Shown in pieces: positions 27,296 through 35,738 of a DNA stretch of 51,978 bases. Each line of letters opens with the position of its first letter. The first letter of the stretch is position 1. Where the stretch lies: positions 1-51,978 of the forward strand of contig JAGUXX010000101.1 in the NCBI GenBank assembly GCA_020061585.1. The letters are read 5' to 3'. The translations under genes were made by a program, and so were the position numbers. Under the pieces are notes generated by a model that worked only from the letters and a program-made list of their open reading frames with translations, was not told the DNA's origin and made no database searches. The DNA is from Betaproteobacteria bacterium. GTDB taxonomy: Bacteria; Pseudomonadota; Gammaproteobacteria; Burkholderiales; Thiobacillaceae.

Positions 27296-29097
27296 TGGCA
27301 AACATTGAAGCCCTCGACGCCACACTGGATACTTGGTTAAGCTTTCTCCGCCAGATCTTTCCTGCGGACGGTGTAATCGTCGTTGGCGCTGGTTCGGGTA
27401 TGGGCAATTGGGTCAAACTGCTAGCCGCTTGGGGGATCTCCAAAGTGACGCTAGTAGAAGGTGACCCGCAGCAAATCGAACATCTCCGCCGCCGACACTG
27501 CCAGCGACAGAGCTGGCGGATCGTTAACCGTGTAATCGGGCCGGAAAGTGTGGACGTTGTTTTCCATCGCGCCAACGATCCAGCGGAAAGCGGCCTGCTG
27601 GCGCCGGAACTGATGCGACAGCTTTGGCCCAATGCGTCCACACTCAGCACGCATCAATCGACTGCCTTGACGGTGGCTGAATTGCTGGAAGGTGAAGGCG
27701 CGGCCGAAACGAACTGGCTGATCCTGGACTGTCTGCCAGCGCAGCGTATTCTCTCCGGCGCTGTTGATGTGATTGATCGATTCGATCTGATTGTCGCGAG
27801 AGTTGTGTTGGACTCAACTCTCGCCGCGGAGCAGGGTGCCGATCACGAGTCACTCCAAAACTTTTTACAATGGCATGGTTTAAAACTCGTCAATATGCAG
27901 CCCGGACGACACCCGGCTATCGGTTATGCGCTTTATGTCCGAAATGCCAAAAGGTCGACAAGCCAGGTTGAAGCACTCGATCAAGCCATGGCCGGTGTCG
28001 ACAAGCTCGCCGCCGAGATGCAAATGCAGTTGCAGCAGATCACCCTGGAACGTGACGCCAAGGCCCAGCAACTGTCTGAAAGCCTGGCGCAGTTGGCAGA
28101 AATCCGGCAGTCCAAGGCGCAACTAGATCAGCAGCTCAAAGAACGCCAGACCCAAATCGAGCAACTGACCCATTCACGCGACGAGCAAGCCAAACTGGAT
28201 GGCGAACGCGCCAAGCAGATCGAAGCCCTCAATCAAACCAGGGCAAGTGCGGAAAAACTCGCCGCCGAACGGCAAACGCAATTGCAACAGATCACCCAGG
28301 AACGTGACACCAAGGCCCAGCAACTGTCCGAAAGCCAGGCGCAGTTGGCAGAAATCCGGCATACCAACACGCAACTGGATCAGCAGCTCAAGGAGCGCCA
28401 GACGCAAATCGAGCAACTGACTCAGTCTCGCGACGAGCAAGCTCAACTGGCCGGCGAACGAGTCAAACAGATCGAAGTCCTTAATCAATCCAGGGCAAAT
28501 GCGGAAAAACTCGCCTCCGAACGGCAAACGCAATTGCAACAGATCACCCAGGAACGTGACACCAAGGCCCTGGAACTGTCCGAAAGCCAGGCGCAATTGG
28601 CAGAAATCCGGCATACCAACACGCAACTGGATCTGCAGCTTGAGGAGCGCCAGACGCAAAGCGAGCAACTGACCCAGTTTCGCGACGAGCAAGCTCAACT
28701 GGCCCGCGAACGCGCCAAGCAGATCGAAGTCCTCAATCAAACCAGGGCAAATGCGGAAAAACTCGCCGCAGAACGGCAAACGCAATTGCAACAGATCACC
28801 CAGGAACGTGACACCAAGGCCCGGCAACTGTCCGAAAGCCAGGCGCAGTTGGCAGAAATCCGGCAGACCAAGGCGCAACTGGATCAGCAGCTGAAAGAAC
28901 GCCAGACGCAAATCGATAATTTGATCAAGTCACGTGACGAGCAAGCCAAAAAGGCTGCGCAACATGCTCAACGTATCTCTCAGCTTGAGGCTGAACGCAG
29001 CGAGATGGATGCGCGGCAACAACTCCTCAGAGAAGAAATGATTCGCGCGGAGTCACAAATCGACTTGATCAAGGACATGCTGCTAAGAGAACCTTGA
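27295..29097 (+). CDS. Methyltransferase-like/coiled-coil repeat protein, module gene B, copy 1
   Basis: A 600-residue protein. Residues 1-215 form a Rossmann-like domain resembling SAM methyltransferases: GVIVVGAGSGMGNWVKLL as motif I, VTLVEGDPQQIEHL as the acidic strand, WLILDCLPA later. From residue 237 on it is a long coiled coil built of an 84-residue unit (KLAAERQTQLQQITQERDTK...) present four times at nearly identical DNA sequence. The head is clearly homologous to the N-terminus of the protein at 41879-44110. No signal peptide or membrane helix. Coupled to module gene A. A scaffold or chain-length role in polysaccharide assembly is possible; catalysis by the head is unproven. Confidence 0.6.
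   Translation: MANIEALDATLDTWLSFLRQIFPADGVIVVGAGSGMGNWVKLLAAWGISKVTLVEGDPQQIEHLRRRHCQRQSWRIVNRVIGPESVDVVFHRANDPAESGLLAPELMRQLWPNASTLSTHQSTALTVAELLEGEGAAETNWLILDCLPAQRILSGAVDVIDRFDLIVARVVLDSTLAAEQGADHESLQNFLQWHGLKLVNMQPGRHPAIGYALYVRNAKRSTSQVEALDQAMAGVDKLAAEMQMQLQQITLERDAKAQQLSESLAQLAEIRQSKAQLDQQLKERQTQIEQLTHSRDEQAKLDGERAKQIEALNQTRASAEKLAAERQTQLQQITQERDTKAQQLSESQAQLAEIRHTNTQLDQQLKERQTQIEQLTQSRDEQAQLAGERVKQIEVLNQSRANAEKLASERQTQLQQITQERDTKALELSESQAQLAEIRHTNTQLDLQLEERQTQSEQLTQFRDEQAQLARERAKQIEVLNQTRANAEKLAAERQTQLQQITQERDTKARQLSESQAQLAEIRQTKAQLDQQLKERQTQIDNLIKSRDEQAKKAAQHAQRISQLEAERSEMDARQQLLREEMIRAESQIDLIKDMLLREP
28003..29010 (+). repeat. Four tandem 252-bp in-frame repeats
   Basis: Units begin at 28003, 28255, 28507 and 28759, each 252 bases = 84 codons. 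The first three are closest to one another and to the first half of unit 4; the second half of unit 4 diverges. Because 84 is an exact multiple of seven, the heptad register of the coiled coil is kept whatever the copy number. Confidence 0.95.
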
Positions 29098-29464
29098 CTT
29101 TGATCCAAAAGCGCCATGCGCGAATATTTCGAACAAAGGCGAACAAGCGGCTGTCCTTTACCAAGTATGGAGTCGGGGTCTTTTGACGATACGCTTGCTC
29201 AATGAAACAGGCCGCGCACTGTTTCCGACAGCGCACGCTGGTGCGGCAACGGATTCTCTGCTCACGAGGCTACCCGCCCCCTGATGTGGGATAATTCACA
29301 GACACGTTGGACCCATAATCCCGTCTTTGTCCCCATCAGCCTGGGTACACCATCCAGAAACACAGGAATGCGAAGTGCGCAGAAAACGAGCACACATACT
29401 CTGGCAGCCGATAACAGCAAGAAAAAGTAAACTGCGTAAGCCTATCCAAAACGTAGAAAAGCAG
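29098..29464 (+). other. 367-base spacer at the composition change
   Basis: No gene is recognised. The frame of the downstream sulfotransferase is open back to about 29327, but the extra 46 residues look random. GATAAT at about 29289-29294 could be a -10 without a convincing -35. Codon use to the left is GC-rich and to the right clearly more AT-rich. Confidence 0.4.
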
Positions 29465-30805
29465 ATGCGCATGGATGAAAACCAGCCAAGCATCAAGGTT
29501 AGGCGGAAATTTCCGATTAGTGGTAGTGGCCACAACCAAGTAGATAACTACGATACCGCTTCTAACATGATTGCGGTAACCCCTTCGTCAGAAGGAGTCA
29601 ACTTCAAACAGACACAACCCATACCATACGACAATAGCTTGCTCGAACGCGCGCGTATGCAATGGCAGTTTGGCGAATGGAAAAGCCTGACCGAACTTGA
29701 TTACGCCTCCATGCAGCATCACCCCGACCGGGCAATGCTTGCACTTCTGGTCGCCGCCGGTTATCAGCAAACCGGCGATGTCGTCCAAGTCCGCAAGTTT
29801 GTACGGTTGGCACAAGAATGGGGCATCAGTAATAAATTGCTGAATCAGGTGTTGATTTCTGGCATCTACAACAGCTTAGGTCGGGTCGCAATTTTAGCTG
29901 GACAGCGGCAACGTGCAATTAGGCAAATAGAAAGTGCGGTAGGTATCGGTTTGCCTCATGCAGATATTAAACTGTTGTCTAAAGTCAGAATGGATTGTCA
30001 ATTGGTTGGGTTGGGAGAAAGGATTGGTTTGCGTGGGTCGAATGAAAAGGAATGGTTTGGATTAAATGAATCAACGCCTCCTAGATTGATAGTGATAAAT
30101 GGAATGGCACGTAGTGGATCGACGGTTGCGATGAATATAGTGACGGACTTGTTGGAGGCGGCGAATGTTCCATATATGAAATATTACATCCGGGACTTCG
30201 ATAATTATCAGAAATTCACGGATCATGTCATTCAAAATCCGGCATTGTGTTGTGTACTAAAGACACATGAGGTTACAGATGACTTGTTATATCTGTCTGG
30301 AGTTGTTAAAACGAGGTATGTTTATACATACAGAAATATCCTGGAGGCGGCGGCCAGCTTTGTGCGAATGACCAAGGTTAAAGAGTCGCCGACATATAGG
30401 GCTGACCCTGTCACTTTGTCTGTCGTTAAAGGATTCATACGTGTACAGTTGAAGGAAATGCGACGTGCGGAGACGCTTGATTGTCTGCTTAAAGTAAACT
30501 GTGATGAGTTGGCGGTTGATGATATTTCAAAGGCGGTTGCGTCGATTGCTGGGCATATAGGAATTATTGTTTCGCCGGATATATTGAAGTGGGTGGCGCA
30601 GAAAAGAATGCGCAGCAATTCTTATGAGTACTCTCGTGCTATTGGCGTTTCTGAATTGACCTCACTTGGGCATGAGCGTACAACTTTCTTTCATAAAGAC
30701 CATGTTGTTGATGGTGGAACTAATGTACGAGATGAATTGCCTGATGAATGGGTGCGGTCAATAGTAGATGAGTTTCGGATTGATGCAGATGCGTGGGAAT
30801 GTTGA
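29465..30805 (+). CDS. Sulfotransferase with N-terminal TPR-like helical domain
   Basis: A 446-residue protein. The N-terminal half (about 55-190) is a helical-repeat segment (LLERARMQWQFGEWKSL, LALLVAAGYQQTGDVVQVRKF, AILAGQRQRAIRQIESAV) like TPR domains of capsule proteins. The C-terminal half is a sulfotransferase: GMARSGSTVAMN near residue 213 is the PAPS 5'-phosphosulfate loop, and YTYRNILEAAASF (about 287-299) fits the 3'-phosphate site. It would transfer sulfate from PAPS to the polysaccharide. No PAPS synthesis genes are in the window. The start is uncertain: ATG 29465 or 29471 look best. The AT-rich codon use differs from genes before 29 kb. Confidence 0.75.
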   Translation: MRMDENQPSIKVRRKFPISGSGHNQVDNYDTASNMIAVTPSSEGVNFKQTQPIPYDNSLLERARMQWQFGEWKSLTELDYASMQHHPDRAMLALLVAAGYQQTGDVVQVRKFVRLAQEWGISNKLLNQVLISGIYNSLGRVAILAGQRQRAIRQIESAVGIGLPHADIKLLSKVRMDCQLVGLGERIGLRGSNEKEWFGLNESTPPRLIVINGMARSGSTVAMNIVTDLLEAANVPYMKYYIRDFDNYQKFTDHVIQNPALCCVLKTHEVTDDLLYLSGVVKTRYVYTYRNILEAAASFVRMTKVKESPTYRADPVTLSVVKGFIRVQLKEMRRAETLDCLLKVNCDELAVDDISKAVASIAGHIGIIVSPDILKWVAQKRMRSNSYEYSRAIGVSELTSLGHERTTFFHKDHVVDGGTNVRDELPDEWVRSIVDEFRIDADAWEC

Positions 30806-30876
30806 TGGTCATGGTCTGCTATTCTCAACTTGCTGTTTTAAAAAATAATCCTAAAATATCGTAGGGTTTGTCAATT

Positions 30877-31698
30877 GTGATCAGGTTTTTTCATATTATT
30901 AACCCCTATTTGTGTCCGCCTGCGACTGAGGCTTTTCTTGTTCAGGAGCGAACTCTTGAGTCTCTTGTGGCTGCGGAAAAATTCGCGGAGGGGGTTGTAG
31001 ACGTTAATTTTATTGTTCGAACAGACCCGCGAGATGGTGACCTCCGTGCAAAATTAAATCTGCCGATTAATTCGACCTTGAAAGCGCTTAAGCGATTTTC
31101 GTTCGATGTGGGAGATTTTGAGGTTCCCAAGTCGCTTCCACTCCTCGCTGATATGTTCGATGTCGACGTTGCTGCTGAAGAGGGTTGCTACGTTGTCTAT
31201 ACGAACATGGATATCTGCGTCACTCCGTTCTTCTATACCGAGTGCGCACGTATTTTGCGGGATGGATGCGAGTGCATGGTGATCAACCGTAGGACTGTTG
31301 AAAAACAATATCTCAATTTACCTCTCACCCAAGGTTTTACTGCCCTAAGCCAAAACCATCCTGGGCATGATTGTTTCGTGTTTCCCGCAGCGTTCCTACG
31401 CACTGCTCGACTTCCTGACAGCATTCTGGGCATTGGGTACGTGTTCAGGCCAATGCTGCTGAATTGCATTCTCCATTTCGCCGAGCATTTTCGAGAGTTT
31501 GACAACTACTATATGACAATGCATTTCGGCGACGACATGGATTGGAAAGATCCTCGCTACGCCGATTATCTGGAATACAACAAAACACAACTGATCAATA
31601 CCTGGCGTGGTTTTTCCAGTGAGATAGAGGTCGCTGCGCGACACCCTTACGTTGCCGCCCTGCTCAAGAAGCACTTTCCGTTTTCCTTTCTCAAGTGA
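30877..31698 (+). CDS. Uncharacterised capsule-locus protein, possible glycosyltransferase
   Basis: A soluble protein of 273 residues that I do not recognise. It starts MIRFFHIINPYLCPP and has a central hydrophobic strand followed by acidic residues (CYVVYTNMDICVTPFFY), a layout seen in GT-A enzymes around a DxD-like metal site. Further on are HPGHDCFVFPAAF and MHFGDDMDWKDPRY. GTG 30877 is preferred because TAGGG lies ten bases before it; TTG 30868 is an alternative. It sits between a sulfotransferase and a glycosyltransferase in the same direction, so a role in building the same polysaccharide is likely, but that is only context. Confidence 0.6.
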   Translation: MIRFFHIINPYLCPPATEAFLVQERTLESLVAAEKFAEGVVDVNFIVRTDPRDGDLRAKLNLPINSTLKALKRFSFDVGDFEVPKSLPLLADMFDVDVAAEEGCYVVYTNMDICVTPFFYTECARILRDGCECMVINRRTVEKQYLNLPLTQGFTALSQNHPGHDCFVFPAAFLRTARLPDSILGIGYVFRPMLLNCILHFAEHFREFDNYYMTMHFGDDMDWKDPRYADYLEYNKTQLINTWRGFSSEIEVAARHPYVAALLKKHFPFSFLK

Positions 31699-31715
31699 CC
31701 TACTAAGCGCTATTG

Positions 31716-32684
31716 ATGTTTAATTTATCCGCAGATCTGGGCCGTCATTACGGTAATCACCGAGCTGGTTGGGCTTACGCGCTAGAGTGCATGCGTGAGT
31801 TGCACAGTGATCAAGGCGTTAAAGTCATTAGTTTCGTCGAAAAGAAGTTTGTTTTCGGGTCTGGCATTGGCGAGGCGAGGAATAACTTCAGGAACATCAA
31901 CGAGCCTTGGGTCGGCTTTGTACACTGCCCGGTCGTTATCCCCACATGGTTCAATTATCAATACTCGCCTGCTCAGTTCTTCCAGTTGGAAAACTTTCAG
32001 CAGGCATTGCAGTTTTGCGTAGGTTTATATTCCCTTTCTACCCCGCTTGCAGAGTGGTTGCGGAAACATTACCGGGGGCCTGTCGATGTCGTTCTTCATC
32101 CAACAGAGCTGGTGGACAAGACCTTCGATCCAAGTGCATGGTGCGGTAGCCGGACACGAAGAGTTGTTCAGCTCGGATTCTGGTTGCGAAAACTCAACGC
32201 CATTTGGAACCTGAAGTTGCCGTCGAACTACGTGAAATGCGTCGTAGGGGTAAATCAACCCTGGCAAAGGGAAATGCTATATCTGGAGCGCGCTGTGCTG
32301 GGTGAGTCTTATGACGATGCCGAGGTAAACTGGTACGGGCTATTGTCCAACGAAGCATATGACCAACTACTGGCATCTGCGATCGTCTTCGTCGATTTTT
32401 ACGATACCAGCGCAAACAACGCCATTGTCGAATGCATTGCGCGTGGCGTGCCGGTCTTGTGTCCGCCGAATCGGGCCATCATCGACTATCTTGGTGTGGA
32501 TTATCCTTTGTACTTCAACTCGCATCAGCATGCTGTGGCACTGTGCCAAGATGATCTGGCTGTGCGACGCGCGCACGAGTATTTGATGGGGTCCGGGGTT
32601 CGAAAGGCAATCGGACCACAACACTTCCTTAACGACCTCAGCGTATCCAAGATATTTAAGACTGCTGCAGCCCATGGAAAATGA
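31716..32684 (+). CDS. GT-B-fold glycosyltransferase-like protein
   Basis: A 322-residue protein. The first half has strands such as VKVISFVEKKFVFG and WVGFVHCPVVIP, and a GLYSLSTPLAEWLRKHY segment typical of the linker where acceptor domains end. The second half has NWYGLLSNEAYDQLLASAIVFVDFYD and NNAIVECIARGVPVLCPP, the nucleotide-sugar-binding region (GT4-like E-x-x-A-x-G-x-P-V pattern). Donor and acceptor cannot be told. ATG 31716 is preceded by a TTG in the same frame. Its last 11 bases overlap the next gene. Confidence 0.7.
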   Translation: MFNLSADLGRHYGNHRAGWAYALECMRELHSDQGVKVISFVEKKFVFGSGIGEARNNFRNINEPWVGFVHCPVVIPTWFNYQYSPAQFFQLENFQQALQFCVGLYSLSTPLAEWLRKHYRGPVDVVLHPTELVDKTFDPSAWCGSRTRRVVQLGFWLRKLNAIWNLKLPSNYVKCVVGVNQPWQREMLYLERAVLGESYDDAEVNWYGLLSNEAYDQLLASAIVFVDFYDTSANNAIVECIARGVPVLCPPNRAIIDYLGVDYPLYFNSHQHAVALCQDDLAVRRAHEYLMGSGVRKAIGPQHFLNDLSVSKIFKTAAAHGK

Positions 32685-33735
32685 AATGAGCATAACGCTT
32701 GACTTGGCCGCCGATATGGCGAATTCGGGAAAGGTGCTGGGCGCTCTGTCGCTGCTGTTGCGGACCTCGCATTCCAGACCGGAGGTGCACTACGTTACTG
32801 CCGATCTGTTGCTCGGCCGGCTTTCTGTCGAGGATTTTGAGAGCTGGGCACAGTTCCAGGGATTGTTGCTGAATCATTTCGATAAAGCGCTAGCCGACTC
32901 GCGTATTGATCCGGCCCGATTGCTGGATCACTGGGTCGCAAGTGTGCGTGAGAAGGGTCTGGGGGTCGCTCCCCCTTTCTTTCTCCTGCGTCTGCGAGAG
33001 GGGTTTAGCGCCAACATGGATTCCGCGCTGCGCTCCTTCGCCGGTGCAACGCTGATGCTTCTCGAATCCGGGGATCAGCCCCTGCCGTCGCCGTTGGAAA
33101 GCTTCAATCTCGCCATTCCCGACCTCATCTTGTTGATGAAGCGCTTCCAAGAAGCCAGGCGTCCGCATTCGGCACGCGAACTCGCTGAACTACGCCTTCG
33201 AATGGGCAATGGCGGTGGTATATGGGATTACTATTGGTACTCGCAAATTCTGGTCTCGCTCGGGCAGCGAGATGCGGCGTTTGACGCGCAATGCCAGTTT
33301 GTCAGGGTTGCCTTGCAGGCGAAGGAGATCAAGTCGGCGCGAAACGGCGTATCCAAAGCGATGGAGCTGATTCCCTTTTGTCGGCAAATGAAATTGCGGG
33401 TCGCGCAACTGCGAGAGTTGATTGCCGGCCACATTGCGTTCGACGAGGAGCTTCGTCGATTCGAGAAGTTGATCGAAGATATCACGATGTTTCGCACTCA
33501 GGCGCGCGCTAGCGATACGGTTTGCGTCGGCCGTCAGTTTTATCAGGCAATCGATTTGCAGGGGGTTGAAGGCGACTTGCAGCGCGAATTGCGTCTCAAG
33601 CCATCGCCTGCCGTCTACTATGAAATAGCGAAGATCGCTGCCCTGCGTGGTGATGCCGAATCAGCCCATGAGCATCTTCTGACTTCAGTCAGTCTGGACA
33701 CGCAATTCTTTGATCGGGTGACGCTTCATGCGTAA
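32674..33735 (+). CDS. Helical-repeat protein of unknown function, capsule locus
   Basis: A 353-residue, almost entirely helical protein without signal peptide or membrane helix. Segments such as GKVLGALSLLLRTSHSRPEV, SARELAELRLRMGNGGG, ILVSLGQRDAAFDAQCQFV and IAALRGDAESAHEHLLTSV look like TPR or related repeats. It overlaps the preceding glycosyltransferase by 11 bases and the following sulfotransferase by 8. It resembles in style the TPR-like half of the sulfotransferase at 29465, so it may be the detached partner domain of the enzyme at 33728. Function otherwise unknown. Confidence 0.65.
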   Translation: MENEMSITLDLAADMANSGKVLGALSLLLRTSHSRPEVHYVTADLLLGRLSVEDFESWAQFQGLLLNHFDKALADSRIDPARLLDHWVASVREKGLGVAPPFFLLRLREGFSANMDSALRSFAGATLMLLESGDQPLPSPLESFNLAIPDLILLMKRFQEARRPHSARELAELRLRMGNGGGIWDYYWYSQILVSLGQRDAAFDAQCQFVRVALQAKEIKSARNGVSKAMELIPFCRQMKLRVAQLRELIAGHIAFDEELRRFEKLIEDITMFRTQARASDTVCVGRQFYQAIDLQGVEGDLQRELRLKPSPAVYYEIAKIAALRGDAESAHEHLLTSVSLDTQFFDRVTLHA

Positions 33736-34630
33736 CTTGGCGCGCGGTATTCTGATGACCGGATTTTTCCGGACCGGTAGCACGTTTGTCTTCAGTGCCT
33801 TGCGTTCCGACAGCCGATTCTGTAGTTATTATGAGCCGTATCACCCGATGTTGGAGGGCTATCTAGCACAAGACCGCTTAGGCATGCCGGCAGCCGATGC
33901 AGCCTTTCTTGGGCATACTGTGGATGGTGACTATTTCGCAGAGTACAGGTGCCTTGATCAACGGCAGTTGCTGTCCTGCTTGAAAATCAATGATCGTCTG
34001 ACCGATCATCCAGTTCTAGGCGAGGCAAGCAGGGGGCAAGACCTGAAGGGCTACATCGATTTTCTGATCGACGCAGCTATTGATGCCGGAAAAATACCAT
34101 TTCTGCAGTGCAATCGTTGGAATTTTGTGCTGCCTTGGCTCAAGAACAGATACCCCGACTACGCGATTGTACTGATTACGCGTTCGTCGATTTCGGTGGC
34201 GCTGTCTCTCTATGGACTCGCACGGAAGGAAGGCAAGAAGCTCGACTTGTTGTCGCCGCACGCTGATTACTGGGGCGTTGCCGAAACCTCGGGAAACATA
34301 GCGTCGTACTATGGATTTGACGGAGACGACGTGGGGCAGCTCAATTATTTTCAGAAGGTCCACTTCATTATTCGTTTTGCCGAACATTACATGAGTCTGT
34401 ATAGCGATTTCACGCTGAATTACGACAACTTTGGTTCGGAGGGTGGTGCTTTTTTCCATGCTCTTGGGGATCGCCTTGGAGTTGATTTGCAGCCATCCAG
34501 AGATTATTTGGCACGGTACTGGAGGCGGGAAAAGGATAAGGTCCGAATCGCCAATTCGGTCGCCAACTACCTCGAAAGGCCAGAGGCGATATTGCGTGCC
34601 TGGGGCGAGGAGCAGACCCGTGGCGTTTAA
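33728..34630 (+). CDS. Sulfotransferase family protein
   Basis: A 300-residue protein opening directly with the sulfate-donor loop: MTGFFRTGSTFVFSAL, with R15, G17, S18 and T19 as in the PAPS 5'-phosphosulfate-binding site. The 3'-phosphate site fits IVLITRSSISVALSLYG (about 146-162). The second half has FIIRFAEHYMSLYSDFTLNYDNF, a typical pattern for carbohydrate sulfotransferases. Translationally coupled to the helical-repeat protein before it. It probably adds sulfate to the capsule polymer or its sugar units. Confidence 0.75.
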   Translation: MRNLARGILMTGFFRTGSTFVFSALRSDSRFCSYYEPYHPMLEGYLAQDRLGMPAADAAFLGHTVDGDYFAEYRCLDQRQLLSCLKINDRLTDHPVLGEASRGQDLKGYIDFLIDAAIDAGKIPFLQCNRWNFVLPWLKNRYPDYAIVLITRSSISVALSLYGLARKEGKKLDLLSPHADYWGVAETSGNIASYYGFDGDDVGQLNYFQKVHFIIRFAEHYMSLYSDFTLNYDNFGSEGGAFFHALGDRLGVDLQPSRDYLARYWRREKDKVRIANSVANYLERPEAILRAWGEEQTRGV

Positions 34631-35720
34631 GTCCGGTGTGGCGGTGCCATCACTTGTGAGGATATGTCTTGTCGTCGCGATCTCGCTGTTGGGGGTGGCA
34701 GCGCATGCCCGTTGCGAGGTACCTTTGGCCGATCAGAATGCTGGTGACGATGCCTGCGCAATCGTGAAGTGGTTGTACCAGCTTCCTCTGGTACCGGGTA
34801 AAAATCATATTTTGTCCGGCCAATATGGCTGGGAAGACTCTCAAAAAATCCACGAAATCACAGGCAGGTGGCCGGCGCTATATGAAGACTATCTTTGGCA
34901 AAAGGGCCGTTCATCGTGGAACATCTGGCCCGACGCAGAGCAACACAGGAAAAACATGAAGGAGCACTGGGACGGTGGTGGCTTGGTGAGCCTCCATATG
35001 CCAATACCGAACCCCAAGAACAAGTCTCACCAACATGATCGAGACTTGACCGACGAAGAGTTCAGAGATATCGCGCTTGCGGGAACAGCGCTTAACCACA
35101 ACTACTTGATGTGGCTGAGTATGTTGGCCAATCATTTGGCCTGGCTGCAAGACCATGGGGTAACGGTGTTGATTCGACCTCTGCACGAGATGAACCACGG
35201 CGGTTTCTGGTATGGAAGGCGCGATCCGGAAAGCTACCGTAAGCTCTTTCGCTTGACCGTAGATTACCTGACGATAACCAGCAAGCTACATAATCTGATT
35301 GTCGTTTATTCGCCAAATCGAGGTAAGCGTGTCAAGGATTACTACCCTGGAGACGATTATGTGGATGTAGTTGGAGTCGACACCTATCATGATCCGCCAC
35401 TCCTGCTGGAAGACGAGTACAGCCAACTAAAAAGCTTTGGAAAGCCATTTGCACTGACCGAAGTCGGGTGGAGTGCCAATGAGACGATTGAGATGTTTAC
35501 CCGAGATGGCAGCACGGACATTATTGGCGCAATTAAAAACGTCACACCTAGCGCGGTCTGGTGGTCCTCTTGGTCTCGCAACAATAGCCCGTCACGCCAG
35601 ATCGGTAGTCGCAAACTTTACGATGACCCGGCTGTGATGACGCGCGACGAGGTCGATTGGCGAGGTAGAAAGCGCGTGCCGTCTGTCAATCAAGGTGGAA
35701 ATAGCCAAATTACCAAATGA
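34620..35720 (+). CDS. Secreted GH26 beta-mannanase-type glycoside hydrolase
   Basis: A 366-residue protein with an N-terminal signal peptide (about 1-31, ending GVAAHA). The family GH26 signature is clear: IRPLHEMNHGGFWYG with acid/base E190 and FALTEVGW with nucleophile E281, 91 residues apart, plus HILSGQYGW at the start of the barrel and VVGVDTYHD. GH26 enzymes cut beta-1,4-mannan, with some acting on beta-1,3-xylan or beta-1,3/1,4-glucan. Start GTG 34620 has GGCGAGGAG seven bases before it and overlaps the sulfotransferase stop by 11 bases. In a biosynthetic locus such an enzyme may trim or release the polymer, as AlgL-type lyases do for alginate. Confidence 0.88.
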   Translation: MAFKSGVAVPSLVRICLVVAISLLGVAAHARCEVPLADQNAGDDACAIVKWLYQLPLVPGKNHILSGQYGWEDSQKIHEITGRWPALYEDYLWQKGRSSWNIWPDAEQHRKNMKEHWDGGGLVSLHMPIPNPKNKSHQHDRDLTDEEFRDIALAGTALNHNYLMWLSMLANHLAWLQDHGVTVLIRPLHEMNHGGFWYGRRDPESYRKLFRLTVDYLTITSKLHNLIVVYSPNRGKRVKDYYPGDDYVDVVGVDTYHDPPLLLEDEYSQLKSFGKPFALTEVGWSANETIEMFTRDGSTDIIGAIKNVTPSAVWWSSWSRNNSPSRQIGSRKLYDDPAVMTRDEVDWRGRKRVPSVNQGGNSQITK

Positions 35721-35738
35721 CAATTGGAGTATTACTCA

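Noticed and set aside
27295-29097. CRISPR-like array suggested by regular repeats
   Set aside because: Units are 252 bases, contiguous without spacers, and encode an in-frame coiled coil.
29327-29464. N-terminal extension of the first sulfotransferase
   Set aside because: The 46 extra residues look random (basic, low structure) and no Shine-Dalgarno supports a start at 29327; ATG 29465 or 29471 is preferred.
30877-31698. Naming the 273-residue protein as a specific glycosyltransferase family
   Set aside because: Only a weak DxD-like context is visible; no family pattern was certain enough.
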